Under the pieces are notes generated by a model. It saw only the letters and a program-made list of their open reading frames with translations, was not told the origin of the DNA and did not search any database. From the NCBI GenBank assembly GCA_035540955.1, contig DATLFP010000088.1, positions 1-29,709 on the forward strand: a stretch of 29,709 bases of DNA, read 5' to 3'. A program made the position numbers and the translations under genes. Origin of the DNA: DATLFP01 sp035540955. GTDB lineage: Bacteria; Actinomycetota; Acidimicrobiia; Acidimicrobiales; CADCSY01. Shown here piece by piece: positions 7,718-15,887 of the stretch; position 1 is the stretch's first letter; each line of letters starts with the position of its first letter.

Positions 7718-8427
7718 ACCACGCCCGAGACGCCGATGGCCGATCCGATGGCATAGGTGATGCCGGCGGGCACCGCCGTGAACGCGATCTGGCGGAGGAC
7801 GGTCGCCAGGCGGCCCCGCTCCGTGAAGCGCGAGATGACGACCCCCACGATCGCCGCCGCGAGGAGCGCCACGCCCAGCGACGTGGCGATCGCCACCGTC
7901 CCGCTCGCGAAGAACCACGGGATCAGCGGCACGACCGCACCGACCGAGAACGCGAAGAACGACGACACCGCGGCCCCCACCGGTGACCCCAGCTCGTCGG
8001 GGTCGATGCCGAGCTCCTCGCGGGCATGCGCCTGCAGGGCCTGCTCCGGGTCGGACATCGTGGCTTCGGCCAGCTCCCGGGCCCGATCGGGGTCCATGCC
8101 TCGCGACTGGTAGATCAGCGCCAGCTCGACGGTCTCCACGTGGGGGTTGCGGTGGAGCTCACGGCGCTCCATCTCGAGCTCCCGCTCGAGCAGCTCGGAC
8201 TGCACCCGCATCGAGTTGTACTCCCCGGCCGCCATCGAGATGGCGCCCGCGATCAGCCCGGCGAGCCCCGCGACCCGCACCACGCCGGAGGACACGTCGG
8301 CGCCGGCGACGCCGAGGATCAGGCCCACGTTGGAGACGAGCCCGTCGCTGGCACCGAAGACGGCGGCTCGGGCGGCGCCACCCGTGATGTCGCGGTGGTG
8401 GTGCTCGGGGACCGGCGCCACGGACAT
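7714..8427 (-). CDS. VIT1/CCC1-family divalent metal (Fe/Mn) transporter
   Basis: Encodes 237 residues with the typical first segment HHHRDITGGAARAAVFGASDGLVSNVGLILGVAGA, then GLAGLIAGAISMAAGEYNSMRVQSELLERELEMERREL. A cytoplasmic Glu-rich loop and three more hydrophobic segments near the C-terminus follow. This five-helix plan with a charged central domain is that of vacuolar iron transporter homologues, which export or store Fe2+ or Mn2+. The ORF reaches 8469, but ATG 8427 fits the family and lies exactly 6 nt after TACCGT. It is divergent from rlmN. Confidence 0.85.
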   Translation of the reverse strand: MSVAPVPEHHHRDITGGAARAAVFGASDGLVSNVGLILGVAGADVSSGVVRVAGLAGLIAGAISMAAGEYNSMRVQSELLERELEMERRELHRNPHVETVELALIYQSRGMDPDRARELAEATMSDPEQALQAHAREELGIDPDELGSPVGAAVSSFFAFSVGAVVPLIPWFFASGTVAIATSLGVALLAAAIVGVVISRFTERGRLATVLRQIAFTAVPAGITYAIGSAIGVSGVV

Positions 8428-8433
8428 GGACGC

Positions 8434-8447
8434 ACGGTACTTAGCCT
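8434..8447. promoter_or_regulatory. Abutting divergent -10 elements for the VIT transporter and rlmN
   Basis: Minus strand: TACCGT (8439-8434), 6 nt, ATG 8427. Plus strand: TAGCCT (8442-8447), 6 nt, GTG 8454. Only two bases separate the hexamers. Both geometries predict +1 on the first base of the start codon, so both mRNAs should be leaderless. Confidence 0.65.
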
Positions 8448-8453
8448 GGGGCG

Positions 8454-9494
8454 GTGTCCGGTCGATCACCTTCGCCCCCGACCCGGTACGACGCGTCGCG
8501 CGACGACCTTCGCGCCCTCCTCACCGGCGAGCCGGCCTACCGCCTGCGCCAGGTGTGGGACGGGCTCCACGCCCTGCGGGAGCCGGCGGAGATGACCGAC
8601 CTCCCGGCCCCGTTGCGGCACCGGCTCGCCGAGGCCCTCCCCGCCGCGCTCGAGCCCGTCACCACGTCGGTGAGCGACGGGGGCGACACCGTGAAGTGGC
8701 TGTGGCGGCTCCCGGACGGCGCCCTCGTCGAGAGCGTTCTCATGCACTACGCGACGCGGACGACGGTGTGCGTCTCCACGCAGGCGGGCTGTGCCATGGC
8801 GTGCGGGTTCTGCGCCACCGGCCAGGCCGGGTTCGAGCGCAACCTGTCGGCCGGCGAGATCGTCGAGCAGGTCGTGCGCGCCGCCCGCACCGGCCAGGAG
8901 AGCGGGCGCCGGCTCGGCAACGTGGTGTTCATGGGGATGGGCGAGCCCCTGGCCAACTACGACCGGGTGTGGGCGGCGGTGCGGCGCCTGCACGACGATC
9001 TCGGCATCTCGGCCCGCCACCTCACGCTCTCGACCGTCGGGGTCGTGCCCGGGATCCGGCGGCTGGCCGGCGAGGACCTCCCGGTGAACCTGGCGGTGTC
9101 CCTCCACGCCGCCAACGACGGGCTCCGCGACGAGCTGGTGCCCATCAACCGCCGCTACCCGCTCGCCGAGCTCATCGCCGCGTGCCGGGAGTACCTCGAC
9201 GCGAAGGGCCGGCGGCTGTCCATCGAGTGGGCGCTCATCGCCGGCGTGAACGACCGCGACCGCGACGCGGCGGAGCTCGCCGCCATCGCCCGGTCGCTCG
9301 CCGCCCACGTCAACCTCATCCCGTTGAACCCGACGGCCGAGTACGACACGCCGGGTTCGCCGCCGGCGCGCGTGCGCACCTTCCGCGAGCTGCTGCGCTC
9401 GCTGGGCGTCAACGCGACGGTTCGCCAGAACCGGGGCACCTCGATCGACGCCGCGTGCGGGCAGCTGCGGGCCGTCGCCGTGGAGCTCGGGTGA
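8454..9494 (+). CDS. rlmN: RlmN, dual-specificity rRNA/tRNA adenine-C2 methyltransferase
   Basis: A radical-SAM enzyme of 346 residues that methylates A2503 of 23S rRNA and A37 of some tRNAs. The cluster-binding motif is C-x3-C-x2-C at Cys113, Cys117 and Cys120 (GCAMACGFC). The catalytic acceptor Cys335 lies in SIDAACGQL. VVFMGMGEPLANYDRV, LSTVGVVPGIRRLA and LAVSLHAANDGLRDELVPINRRYP are classical RlmN blocks. GTG 8454 is supported by the TAGCCT hexamer 6 nt upstream. The stop overlaps the next gene as GTGA. Confidence 0.95.
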   Translation: MSGRSPSPPTRYDASRDDLRALLTGEPAYRLRQVWDGLHALREPAEMTDLPAPLRHRLAEALPAALEPVTTSVSDGGDTVKWLWRLPDGALVESVLMHYATRTTVCVSTQAGCAMACGFCATGQAGFERNLSAGEIVEQVVRAARTGQESGRRLGNVVFMGMGEPLANYDRVWAAVRRLHDDLGISARHLTLSTVGVVPGIRRLAGEDLPVNLAVSLHAANDGLRDELVPINRRYPLAELIAACREYLDAKGRRLSIEWALIAGVNDRDRDAAELAAIARSLAAHVNLIPLNPTAEYDTPGSPPARVRTFRELLRSLGVNATVRQNRGTSIDAACGQLRAVAVELG

Positions 9495-10234
9495 GCATCC
9501 TGCTGCGCATCAGCTCGCCGGCCGAGCGAGCCGGCTTCCCGCTGCGCGACGAAGGCGACGGCTTCGTGCACCTCTCCCATCCGCACCAGGTCCTCACCCC
9601 CGCCAACGCGCTGTACCGCGGACGGAGCGACCTCGAGCTGCTCGTCCTCGACGAGCCGGCCCTCGGCGGCGCCATCCGGGTCGAGGGCGGGTTCCCGCAC
9701 CTCTACGGCGGCGCCGTCACCGAGAGCGCCGTGCTCGACGCCGTGTCGCTGCCGTGCGACGGCGACGGCGAGATCCGGCTGGCGCTCGTCCCGATGCATG
9801 CCGGCACCTCACCGGCGGCCGACCTCGTGCAGGGGATGATCGACGACCTCGCACCGTTCTACGGCTCCATCGCGCGCCCCGACGCCCCCACGGCCACTCC
9901 CGAGGAGATGTGGCGGCCCACCGGGACCTACCTCGTGGGGTGGGACGACCTCGGTCAGCCCGCGTGCGGCGGCGGCATCAAGCGGCTCGACGCCGACACC
10001 GCGGAGATCAAGCGCATGTACGTCGTGCCCGGGGCCCGGAGCCGGGGCCATGCCCGCCGGCTGCTGACGGGCCTCGAAGACGCCGCCCGCCGGCGCGGCT
10101 ATCGGCGGGTCCGGCTCGACACCGGACCCAAGCAACCCCACGCCCTCGCCCTCTACACCTCGGCCGGCTACCGGGAGATCCCCGACTACAACGGCAACCC
10201 GAACGCCACCTACTGGGCCGAGAAGGCGCTCTGA
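9491..10234 (+). CDS. DUF952-GNAT fusion protein
   Basis: A two-domain protein of 247 residues. Residues 1 to about 95 look like DUF952 (DGFVHLSHPHQVLTPAN, LLVLDEPALGG, FPHLYGGAVTESAVLDA). Residues from about 105 to the end form a GNAT acetyltransferase with EIKRMYVVPGARSRGHARRLL as the acetyl-CoA loop and ALALYTSAGYREI near the end. The GTG overlaps the rlmN stop by 4 nt, so the two are translationally coupled. The substrate is unknown; a link to RlmN is suggested only by the coupling. The stop lies inside the 3' end of the convergent nucleotidyltransferase gene (25-nt overlap). Confidence 0.8.
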   Translation: MSILLRISSPAERAGFPLRDEGDGFVHLSHPHQVLTPANALYRGRSDLELLVLDEPALGGAIRVEGGFPHLYGGAVTESAVLDAVSLPCDGDGEIRLALVPMHAGTSPAADLVQGMIDDLAPFYGSIARPDAPTATPEEMWRPTGTYLVGWDDLGQPACGGGIKRLDADTAEIKRMYVVPGARSRGHARRLLTGLEDAARRRGYRRVRLDTGPKQPHALALYTSAGYREIPDYNGNPNATYWAEKAL

Positions 10235-11076
10235 CGGCGGCGCACCAGGACGGTGACCCGCCGGTCGCACCGGATCGCGTCGACCAGCTGCTCGCCTGAG
10301 CGGACGACGCCGCCGGGCCACACGACGCACCGCTCGATCTCCCCGTCGACCACCGCGCCTTCCGCCACCACCGACCGGCCCCCCGAGACGAGCAGGTTGG
10401 CGGCCAGGTAGGCGCCCGGCGTGTCGCAGGAGACGAGCGTGCCCGCGCCGGCGACGACCTCGAGTCGCTGGTTCGCCATGGCGGGCCACCACAACCCGTT
10501 GGAGAGGCCGAGGGGCACGGGCGGAAGGCGCTCGGCGTCGGCGGCGGGGACCAGGGACGCGACGACCCGGGCGGCGCCGGGCACCGGTCGGGCCGGCCAC
10601 GGTGCGCCCGGCGGCAACCCGGCGTTCGCCTCCCGCAACCGGGCCCACGCCTCGGCCGGCACCAGCGGCGTGCCGTCCGGACCGTGGACCAGCACGCGGA
10701 CGCGATCGCCGTCCCACCCGTCGAGGAGAGGCCCCAGGTCGACGTCGGTCCAGGTGTCGCCGTTGACCACGAGCACGCCGCGGCCATCGAGCCACGGCCG
10801 CAGCGCACCGATGGCACCGCCGGTGCCCAGCTCGTCGGGATACCGGCGCTCGTCGGAGACGAAGGCTCGACCGCCGACCTGCTCGGCGATGGCGTCGACG
10901 TGGTAGCGGGCGTTGACGGCCACGGCGGCGACGAGCGGGGCGACCCGGGCCATCGCCCGCTCGAGCAGCGGCACGCCCCCAACGGGGCAGAGCACCTTCG
11001 GCTTGATGGCCGACAGCGGCCGCAGCCGGGTGCCGGATCCCGCGCCGAGCACGAGCGCTGCCACACTGTCAGGCAT
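10210..11076 (-). CDS. Sugar-phosphate nucleotidyltransferase-like protein
   Basis: Encodes 288 residues. The N-terminus LVLGAGSGTRLRPLSAIKPKVLCPVGGVPLLERAM is the NTP-transferase loop (GxGTRL then KPK), and VVNGDTWTDV holds the metal-binding Asp. It resembles RmlA, GlmU or MurU-type enzymes that activate sugar 1-phosphates with an NTP. Residues from about 215 (PGAYLAANLLVSGG onward) look like a short left-handed beta-helix tail. No sugar pathway genes are nearby, so the substrate is unknown. ATG 11076 and the in-frame GTG 11064 are both possible starts. No clear -10 element precedes either. The start region overlaps the divergent small membrane gene by 2 nt. Confidence 0.82.
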   Translation of the reverse strand: MPDSVAALVLGAGSGTRLRPLSAIKPKVLCPVGGVPLLERAMARVAPLVAAVAVNARYHVDAIAEQVGGRAFVSDERRYPDELGTGGAIGALRPWLDGRGVLVVNGDTWTDVDLGPLLDGWDGDRVRVLVHGPDGTPLVPAEAWARLREANAGLPPGAPWPARPVPGAARVVASLVPAADAERLPPVPLGLSNGLWWPAMANQRLEVVAGAGTLVSCDTPGAYLAANLLVSGGRSVVAEGAVVDGEIERCVVWPGGVVRSGEQLVDAIRCDRRVTVLVRRRQSAFSAQ

Positions 11077-11428
11077 GGAGACCCGCCGTTGGACCAACCC
11101 GACGCAGCCCCAGACGCTCCAGTACGCCGTGTTCCTGCTCTACATCAACGCGGTGTTCACGGCCATCCTGGGCGGCCTGGCCTCCCCCCTCGGGATCGCC
11201 CTCGTGGTGGGTGCGGCCGCGGGCGGCTTCGGCATCGCCAACGAGAAGCGCTGGGGCTACAAGCTCGGCATCGCCATGGCCTTCCTCCCGTTCCTGCTGC
11301 GGATGGCCATCCTCGGGGTCGACAGCGTGCTCGGCGGAAGCATCATCAACCTGATGTTCGAGGTCGCCCTCGTGGCACTGCTCCTGCACCCGCACAGCCG
11401 CGAGTACCAGAAGATCTGGTTCTCGTAG
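11075..11428 (+). CDS. Small integral membrane protein, unknown function
   Basis: Encodes 117 residues with three to four hydrophobic segments: about 19-38 (FLLYINAVFTAILGGLAS), 38-55 (GIALVVGAAAGGFGIA), 63-80 (LGIAMAFLPFLLRMAIL) and 85-103 (GGSIINLMFEVALVALLL). The tail HPHSREYQKIWFS would be cytoplasmic. The N-terminal QPQTLQYAVFLLYINAV is seen in uncharacterised actinobacterial membrane proteins. ATG 11075 overlaps the divergent nucleotidyltransferase start. CACTGT 5 nt upstream may be a weak -10. No catalytic or metal-binding motif is visible. Confidence 0.72.
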   Translation: METRRWTNPTQPQTLQYAVFLLYINAVFTAILGGLASPLGIALVVGAAAGGFGIANEKRWGYKLGIAMAFLPFLLRMAILGVDSVLGGSIINLMFEVALVALLLHPHSREYQKIWFS

Positions 11429-11446
11429 GGAGATCCGCGTCGGCAC

Positions 11447-12409
11447 CTACCGGAACTCCGGCATCACCTTCTCGGCGAACAGCTGGAGCGTCTGGGTGTC
11501 CGGGTAGTCGCTGCACCACGGCACGAACCCGGTGCAGCCGAGATCGACGTAGGCCTGGATCTTCTCGGCGACCTGCTCCGGCGTGCCCACGAGGTTCCCG
11601 GCCCGCCACGACTCGGCGGGTTCGCCCCACATCGACTTCGTGCCCGCAGCCTCGATCTCGGCCTCGGTCTCCCGCACGAAGACCTCGCCGGAGATCGTCT
11701 TGCGGATCTCGTCGTAGTCGCGTCCCACGTCCTTGCAGTGGCCCTTCAGCACCTCCGCCTTGTGGGCCCACTCGTGCGGCTTGCCCCCGAAGTTCGACAC
11801 GTCGGCGTGGCGGGCGACGACCCGCAGGGTCAGCTGCTCACCCCCGCCGCCGATCCAGATCGGGGGGTGCGGCTGCTGGAGCGGCTTGGGGTCGCAGTGC
11901 GCTCGATCGAGCGTGTAGTACCGGCCGTCGTAGGTGGTCTCGGGTTGGGTCCACATCGACTTCACGATCTCCACCGCCTCCCGCAGCATGCCGATGCGGT
12001 CCTTGGCCGCCGGGAAGTCGAAGCCGTAGCCCCGGTACTCGTTCTCGTACCACCCGGCTCCGATGCCCCAGTCGAGACGACCACCGCTGATCACGTCGAC
12101 CGTCGAGGTCATCTTCGCCAGCACGCTCGGCTGGCGGTACGAGTTGCACCCGACCATCTGCCCGAGCCGGATCCGGGAGGTCGCCTGGCTGAGCGCCGCC
12201 ACCGTCGTCCAGCACTCGAACACCGCCTCGTGGGCCGGACGGGGCACGTTGTGGAAGTGGTCGTAGAGCCAGATGGAGTCATAGCCCAGCTCCTCGATCA
12301 GCTCGGCGATCTCGAGGGCGGTCTGCCACTTGTTCTCGGCGCCGTCGACGGAGGCGAGCTCCATCTTCCAGCCCTGGGGGAAGAACATGCCGAAGGTCAG
12401 GGTGGTCAT
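11447..12409 (-). CDS. LLM-class (F420-dependent type) oxidoreductase
   Basis: A luciferase-like monooxygenase-fold protein of 320 residues. Supporting blocks are TFGMFFPQGW, AELIEELGYDSIWLYDHFH, TSRIRLGQMVGCNSYRQPSVLAKMTSTVDVISGGRLDWGIGAGWYENEYRGYGFDFP, PPIWIGGGGEQLTLRVVARHAD and the late LVGTPEQVAEKIQAYVDLG. In actinobacteria this subgroup usually uses F420 rather than FMN; the cofactor here is inferred. The substrate is unknown. ATG 12409 lies exactly 6 nt after TAGGTT, so the mRNA is predicted leaderless. It is divergent from the acyl-CoA ligase gene, with overlapping -10 elements. Confidence 0.85.
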   Translation of the reverse strand: MTTLTFGMFFPQGWKMELASVDGAENKWQTALEIAELIEELGYDSIWLYDHFHNVPRPAHEAVFECWTTVAALSQATSRIRLGQMVGCNSYRQPSVLAKMTSTVDVISGGRLDWGIGAGWYENEYRGYGFDFPAAKDRIGMLREAVEIVKSMWTQPETTYDGRYYTLDRAHCDPKPLQQPHPPIWIGGGGEQLTLRVVARHADVSNFGGKPHEWAHKAEVLKGHCKDVGRDYDEIRKTISGEVFVRETEAEIEAAGTKSMWGEPAESWRAGNLVGTPEQVAEKIQAYVDLGCTGFVPWCSDYPDTQTLQLFAEKVMPEFR

Positions 12410-12415
12410 GGGGGC

Positions 12416-12425
12416 AACCTACGCT
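12416..12425. promoter_or_regulatory. Overlapping divergent -10 elements for the LLM oxidoreductase and acyl-CoA ligase genes
   Basis: Minus strand: TAGGTT (12421-12416), 6 nt, ATG 12409. Plus strand: TACGCT (12420-12425), 7 nt, GTG 12433. The hexamers share the TA step at 12420-12421. The whole intergenic region is 23 bp, so any regulator would affect both genes. Confidence 0.62.
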
Positions 12426-12432
12426 TCCGGGC

Positions 12433-13947
12433 GTGCTCCCAGCGCCGGGCGAGAACCTCGCCGACCGGTTCCTCACCGCCGCCGAGCGAGCGCCGGATCG
12501 ACTGGCGCTGATCGTCGCCGGTGAGGACCCCGTTCGCCTCACCTACGCCGACCTCCGCGCCCGCGTGGCGCTGACGGCGACGGCGCTGCACGAGCGCGGC
12601 GTCGGTCCCGGCGATCGCGTCGGCGTGCTCCTCGCCAACGGCAACGAGTACCTCGAGTCGATGCTCGGCGCCTTCCTCCTGCGCGCCATCCCGGTCAACC
12701 TCGGGCTCCGTGACACCGGCGACGAGCTGCGGGCGGTGCTGGACGCGAGCGACACCCGGCTCGTCGTCCACGAGCCCGACCTCGCGCCCCCGGGGCGAGC
12801 GGGCCTTGCCCGCGGTCGCGACTACGAGGCCGCGCTGCGGGCAGCCGGCGACCCGCCGGTCGTGACCGACCGGTCGGGCGCCGATGAGTACATCCTCTTC
12901 ACCGGCGGCACGACGGGCCGGCCCAAGGGCGTGCGGTGGCGCCACGCCGACCTCTACCTCGGCGCACTCGCCGCCGTCGGCACCCCTACGGCCCCCGACC
13001 GCGCCGTGCGCTGCCTGCCCGCCAGCCCCTTCGCGCACGGCACCGGGCAGTGGATGGCGCTCACCACCCTGCTGCGGGGCGGGACCGTGGTGTGCCGCCG
13101 CGACCGGAGCTTCGAGCCCGAGGCGGTCCTCGACACCGTCGACGCCGAGTCGGTGTCGTTCCTCGCCATCGTCGGCGACGCCTTCGCCCTCCCCATCGTC
13201 GAGGTCCTCGAGGCTTGCCCCGGGCGATGGTCGCTGTCGTCGCTCACGACGGTCCTGTCCGGCGGCGCGCTCCTCTCCGCGCCGGTGAAGCGGCGACTGC
13301 TGGCGCTGCTCCCGACGCTGCTCGTCGTCGACGGCTTCGGTGCATCGGAGACCGGCGGTCACGGTCGGATGATCAGCGTGGCCGGCGCCGTCCCCGACGG
13401 GCCACCCCGGTTCGCGATCGATGAGCAGACTGCCGTGCTCGACGACGACCACCGTCCCCTGGTCCCCGGCGACGGACGGGTCGGCTGGCTCGCCCGCCGG
13501 GGCCCGATCCCGCTCGGCTATCTCGACGACCAGGCGTCGCCGGTCTCGTTCCCGGTCGTCGACGGCGTGCGGTGGGCGCTCTCCGGCGACCGGGCGACCC
13601 ACGACGCCGACGGATCGATCGTGGTCCTCGGTCGTGGCACCTCCACCATCAGCACCGGGGGGCACAAGGTCCATGCCGAGGAGGTCGAGGGGTGCCTGCG
13701 CAGCCATCCGGCGGTGCGCGACGCCGTCGTCGTCGGCGTGCCCGACGAGCGCTTCGGCGAGCGGGTCACCGCCGTCGTGGCACCGAGCCCCGATGCCGAG
13801 CCCACGCTGGCGAGCGTCCAGGATCACTGCGCCGACCGGCTGGCGCCCTACAAGCTCCCGCGGCGGCTCGTGCTGGTCGATGCGGTGCAGCGATCGCCGG
13901 CCGGCAAGCCCGACTACGCGTGGGCCCGCCGGGTGGCCGGGGCATGA
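12433..13947 (+). CDS. Acyl-CoA synthetase (AMP-forming ligase, FadD-like)
   Basis: An adenylate-forming enzyme of 504 residues that activates a carboxylic acid with ATP and CoA. Motifs in order: ILFTGGTTGRPKGVRW (P-loop), VVDGFGASETGGHG, WALSGDRATHDADGSIVVLGRG and STGGHKVHAEEVEGCLRSHPAV, with the C-terminal catalytic Lys in SPAGKPDYAWAR. It is the first gene of an operon with menG and menF. A separate, better menE candidate lies at 23588, so this is probably a fatty-acid, aryl or steroid-side-chain ligase rather than the OSB-CoA ligase. A second OSB-CoA ligase cannot be excluded. GTG 12433 is 7 nt after TACGCT. The stop overlaps menG as ATGA. Confidence 0.87.
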   Translation: MLPAPGENLADRFLTAAERAPDRLALIVAGEDPVRLTYADLRARVALTATALHERGVGPGDRVGVLLANGNEYLESMLGAFLLRAIPVNLGLRDTGDELRAVLDASDTRLVVHEPDLAPPGRAGLARGRDYEAALRAAGDPPVVTDRSGADEYILFTGGTTGRPKGVRWRHADLYLGALAAVGTPTAPDRAVRCLPASPFAHGTGQWMALTTLLRGGTVVCRRDRSFEPEAVLDTVDAESVSFLAIVGDAFALPIVEVLEACPGRWSLSSLTTVLSGGALLSAPVKRRLLALLPTLLVVDGFGASETGGHGRMISVAGAVPDGPPRFAIDEQTAVLDDDHRPLVPGDGRVGWLARRGPIPLGYLDDQASPVSFPVVDGVRWALSGDRATHDADGSIVVLGRGTSTISTGGHKVHAEEVEGCLRSHPAVRDAVVVGVPDERFGERVTAVVAPSPDAEPTLASVQDHCADRLAPYKLPRRLVLVDAVQRSPAGKPDYAWARRVAGA

Positions 13948-14624
13948 CGCTCCCCGAGGGGGACGACAAGGTCCGGGCCGTGCGGGCGATGTTCGACACC
14001 ATCGCCCCGCGGTACGACCTCGTGAACCGGATCATGACCTTCGGCCTCGACGTGCGGTGGCGCAAGCAGGCCACGCGCGCCCTCGCGCTGACGCCGGGCG
14101 CGGTCGTGCTCGACATCGCCGCCGGAACCGGCGACTTCTGTCGCGAGCTCGCCCGCGCCGGTCATCGACCGGTGGGCATCGACCTCTCGATCGGGATGCT
14201 GGCCGCTGCCCGGACCGACGCCCCCCTCGTCCAGGCCGACGCGCTGGCCCTGCCGGTTCCGGCCGCGAGCGCCGACGGCGCGACCTGCGGGTTCGCCCTC
14301 CGCAACCTCGTCGCCCTCGAGCCGTTCTTCGCCGAGCTGGCCCGCGTGGTGAGGCAGGGCGGGCGCATCGCGCTGCTCGACGTCGCCCAGCCCCGCAACC
14401 CCGTCCTGCGCTGGGGCCACGGTGTGTACTTCGGCACGGTCGTGCCTCGCATCGGCGGACTCCTCTCCGATCCTGCCGCCTACCGGTACCTCCCCCGGTC
14501 GGTGGCGTACCTCCCGCCCGGCGACGAGCTGGTCACGATGCTGCGGGCCGCCGGGTTCGCCGACGCCCGCCGCCGGCTCCTGAGCGGCGGGATCACCCAG
14601 CTCCTGGTCGGGACGAGGCAGTGA
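13944..14624 (+). CDS. menG: MenG/UbiE-type demethylmenaquinone methyltransferase
   Basis: A class I SAM methyltransferase of 226 residues that performs the last menaquinone step, C-methylation of demethylmenaquinone at the membrane surface. Seen blocks are VRAMFDTIAPRYDLVNRIMTFGLDVRWRK, the SAM loop VVLDIAAGTGDFCREL, GIDLSIGMLAAAR, CGFALRNLVALEPFFAELARVVRQGGRIALLDVAQP and AYRYLPRSVAYLPPGDEL. It has 4-nt overlaps with both neighbours, so the ligase, menG and menF form a coupled operon. Confidence 0.93.
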   Translation: MTLPEGDDKVRAVRAMFDTIAPRYDLVNRIMTFGLDVRWRKQATRALALTPGAVVLDIAAGTGDFCRELARAGHRPVGIDLSIGMLAAARTDAPLVQADALALPVPAASADGATCGFALRNLVALEPFFAELARVVRQGGRIALLDVAQPRNPVLRWGHGVYFGTVVPRIGGLLSDPAAYRYLPRSVAYLPPGDELVTMLRAAGFADARRRLLSGGITQLLVGTRQ

Positions 14625-15805
14625 CGCTCGTCGCCCGCACCCGCCGCCTCGATCGCGACGTCGACCTGCTCGCCGTCGCCGGCCGCCACGGCGTGCTCTT
14701 CGAGCAGCACGGCGGGGGGTTCGCGGGCCGGGGCGAGGCGATGCGGATCGAGGGCGCCGACCGCGTGCAGGAGTCGCTGGCCGGCGTCGTGGTCGACGAC
14801 GAGGTGGCCGCTCCCGGCACCGGACCGGTGGCGTTCGCCGCCATCCCGTTCCGGGGCGCGAGCACCTTCGTGGTTCCCGAGATCGTCGTCGGCCGCGCCG
14901 ACGACGGCACGCGCTGGGTCACCACCGTCGGCGACGCCGAGACCGAGCCGGTGCTGGAGGCGGCCGACGCCGCGGTCGAGGCGCCGACCTCGTTCTCCGT
15001 GCGCCCGGGACGCGACCCCGACTCGTGGTGCGACGCCGTGGCCGCCGCCGTCGCCGAGATGCGCACGGGTGGGCTCGAGAAGGTCGTCCTCGCCCGCGAG
15101 GTGATCGTCGAGGCCGACGCACCGATCGACGTCGTCGCCGTGTTGGGTCGACTGCGGGCGGCGTACCCCACCGCGTTCACCTACTCGATCGACGGGTTCG
15201 TCGGCGCCAGCCCCGAGCTGCTCGTGTCCCGCACCGGCGACATCGTGCGCTCGCAGCCCATGGCGGGCACCACGCCCCGCACGGGCGATCCGACCACCGA
15301 CGCTCGCCTCGCGGCGTCGCTGCTCGCGTCGGCCAAGGACCGCGCCGAGCACCAGGTCACCATCGACACCGTGCTCGATGCCGTGCTCCCCTTCTGCTCC
15401 TATGTCGACAGCGAACCCGAGCCGTCGATCGTGTCGCTGGCGAACGTGCAGCATCTCGCGTCGCTGGTCGAAGGCCGGCTCAGCTCACCGCCGGCATCGG
15501 TGCTCACGCTGGTGGACGCCCTCCACCCCACACCGGCGGTGTGTGGGTTCCCGCGCTCGGCCGCCCTCGAGGTGATCGCCCGCCTCGAGGGGTTCGACCG
15601 CGGTCGGTACGCGGGCGCCGTCGGGTGGGTCGATCGTGCCGGAAACGGCCGGTTCGCGGTCTCCATCCGCTGTGCCCAGATCGACGGGCGGGTGGCCCGC
15701 CTGTTCGCGGGGAACGGGATCGTGGCCGACTCCGATCCCGCCACCGAGCTGGCGGAGACGAGGGCGAAGCTCCAGGCCCTGCTGGCCGCCCTGATCCGCC
15801 CCTGA
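14621..15805 (+). CDS. menF: Isochorismate synthase (MenF/EntC family)
   Basis: A chorismate-utilising enzyme of 394 residues that isomerises chorismate to isochorismate with Mg2+, the entry step of menaquinone synthesis. The C-terminal half carries the family motifs: LEKVVLAREV, FTYSIDGFVGASPELLVSRTGDIVRSQPMAGTTPRTGD, LLASAKDRAEHQVTIDTV, HPTPAVCGFPRSAALEVI and AGAVGWVDRAGNGRFAVSIRCAQI, ending with LFAGNGIVADSDPATELAET. GTG 14621 overlaps the menG stop. EntC and salicylate-forming relatives look alike, but menG, menD, menB and menE nearby make the menaquinone role the most likely. Confidence 0.92.
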   Translation: MTLVARTRRLDRDVDLLAVAGRHGVLFEQHGGGFAGRGEAMRIEGADRVQESLAGVVVDDEVAAPGTGPVAFAAIPFRGASTFVVPEIVVGRADDGTRWVTTVGDAETEPVLEAADAAVEAPTSFSVRPGRDPDSWCDAVAAAVAEMRTGGLEKVVLAREVIVEADAPIDVVAVLGRLRAAYPTAFTYSIDGFVGASPELLVSRTGDIVRSQPMAGTTPRTGDPTTDARLAASLLASAKDRAEHQVTIDTVLDAVLPFCSYVDSEPEPSIVSLANVQHLASLVEGRLSSPPASVLTLVDALHPTPAVCGFPRSAALEVIARLEGFDRGRYAGAVGWVDRAGNGRFAVSIRCAQIDGRVARLFAGNGIVADSDPATELAETRAKLQALLAALIRP

Positions 15806-15858
15806 GAGCACAGGCCTCCTGGCCGGTCGAGGGAGACAGGGGTCACCATCGCGCTTGC

Positions 15859-15881
15859 AACCGTTGAAATTCGGTTAGAAC
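15859..15881 (+). promoter_or_regulatory. AT-rich promoter-like island with inverted repeat, upstream of the 44-residue ORF
   Basis: TAGAAC (15876-15881) is followed by six bases and then GTG 15888. It overlaps an inverted repeat AACCG (15859-15863), 8 nt, CGGTT (15872-15876). The surrounding 35 bases are clearly richer in A and T than the neighbouring DNA. A weak -35 could be TTGCAA (15855-15860). Confidence 0.5.
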
Positions 15882-15887
15882 AGGTTG

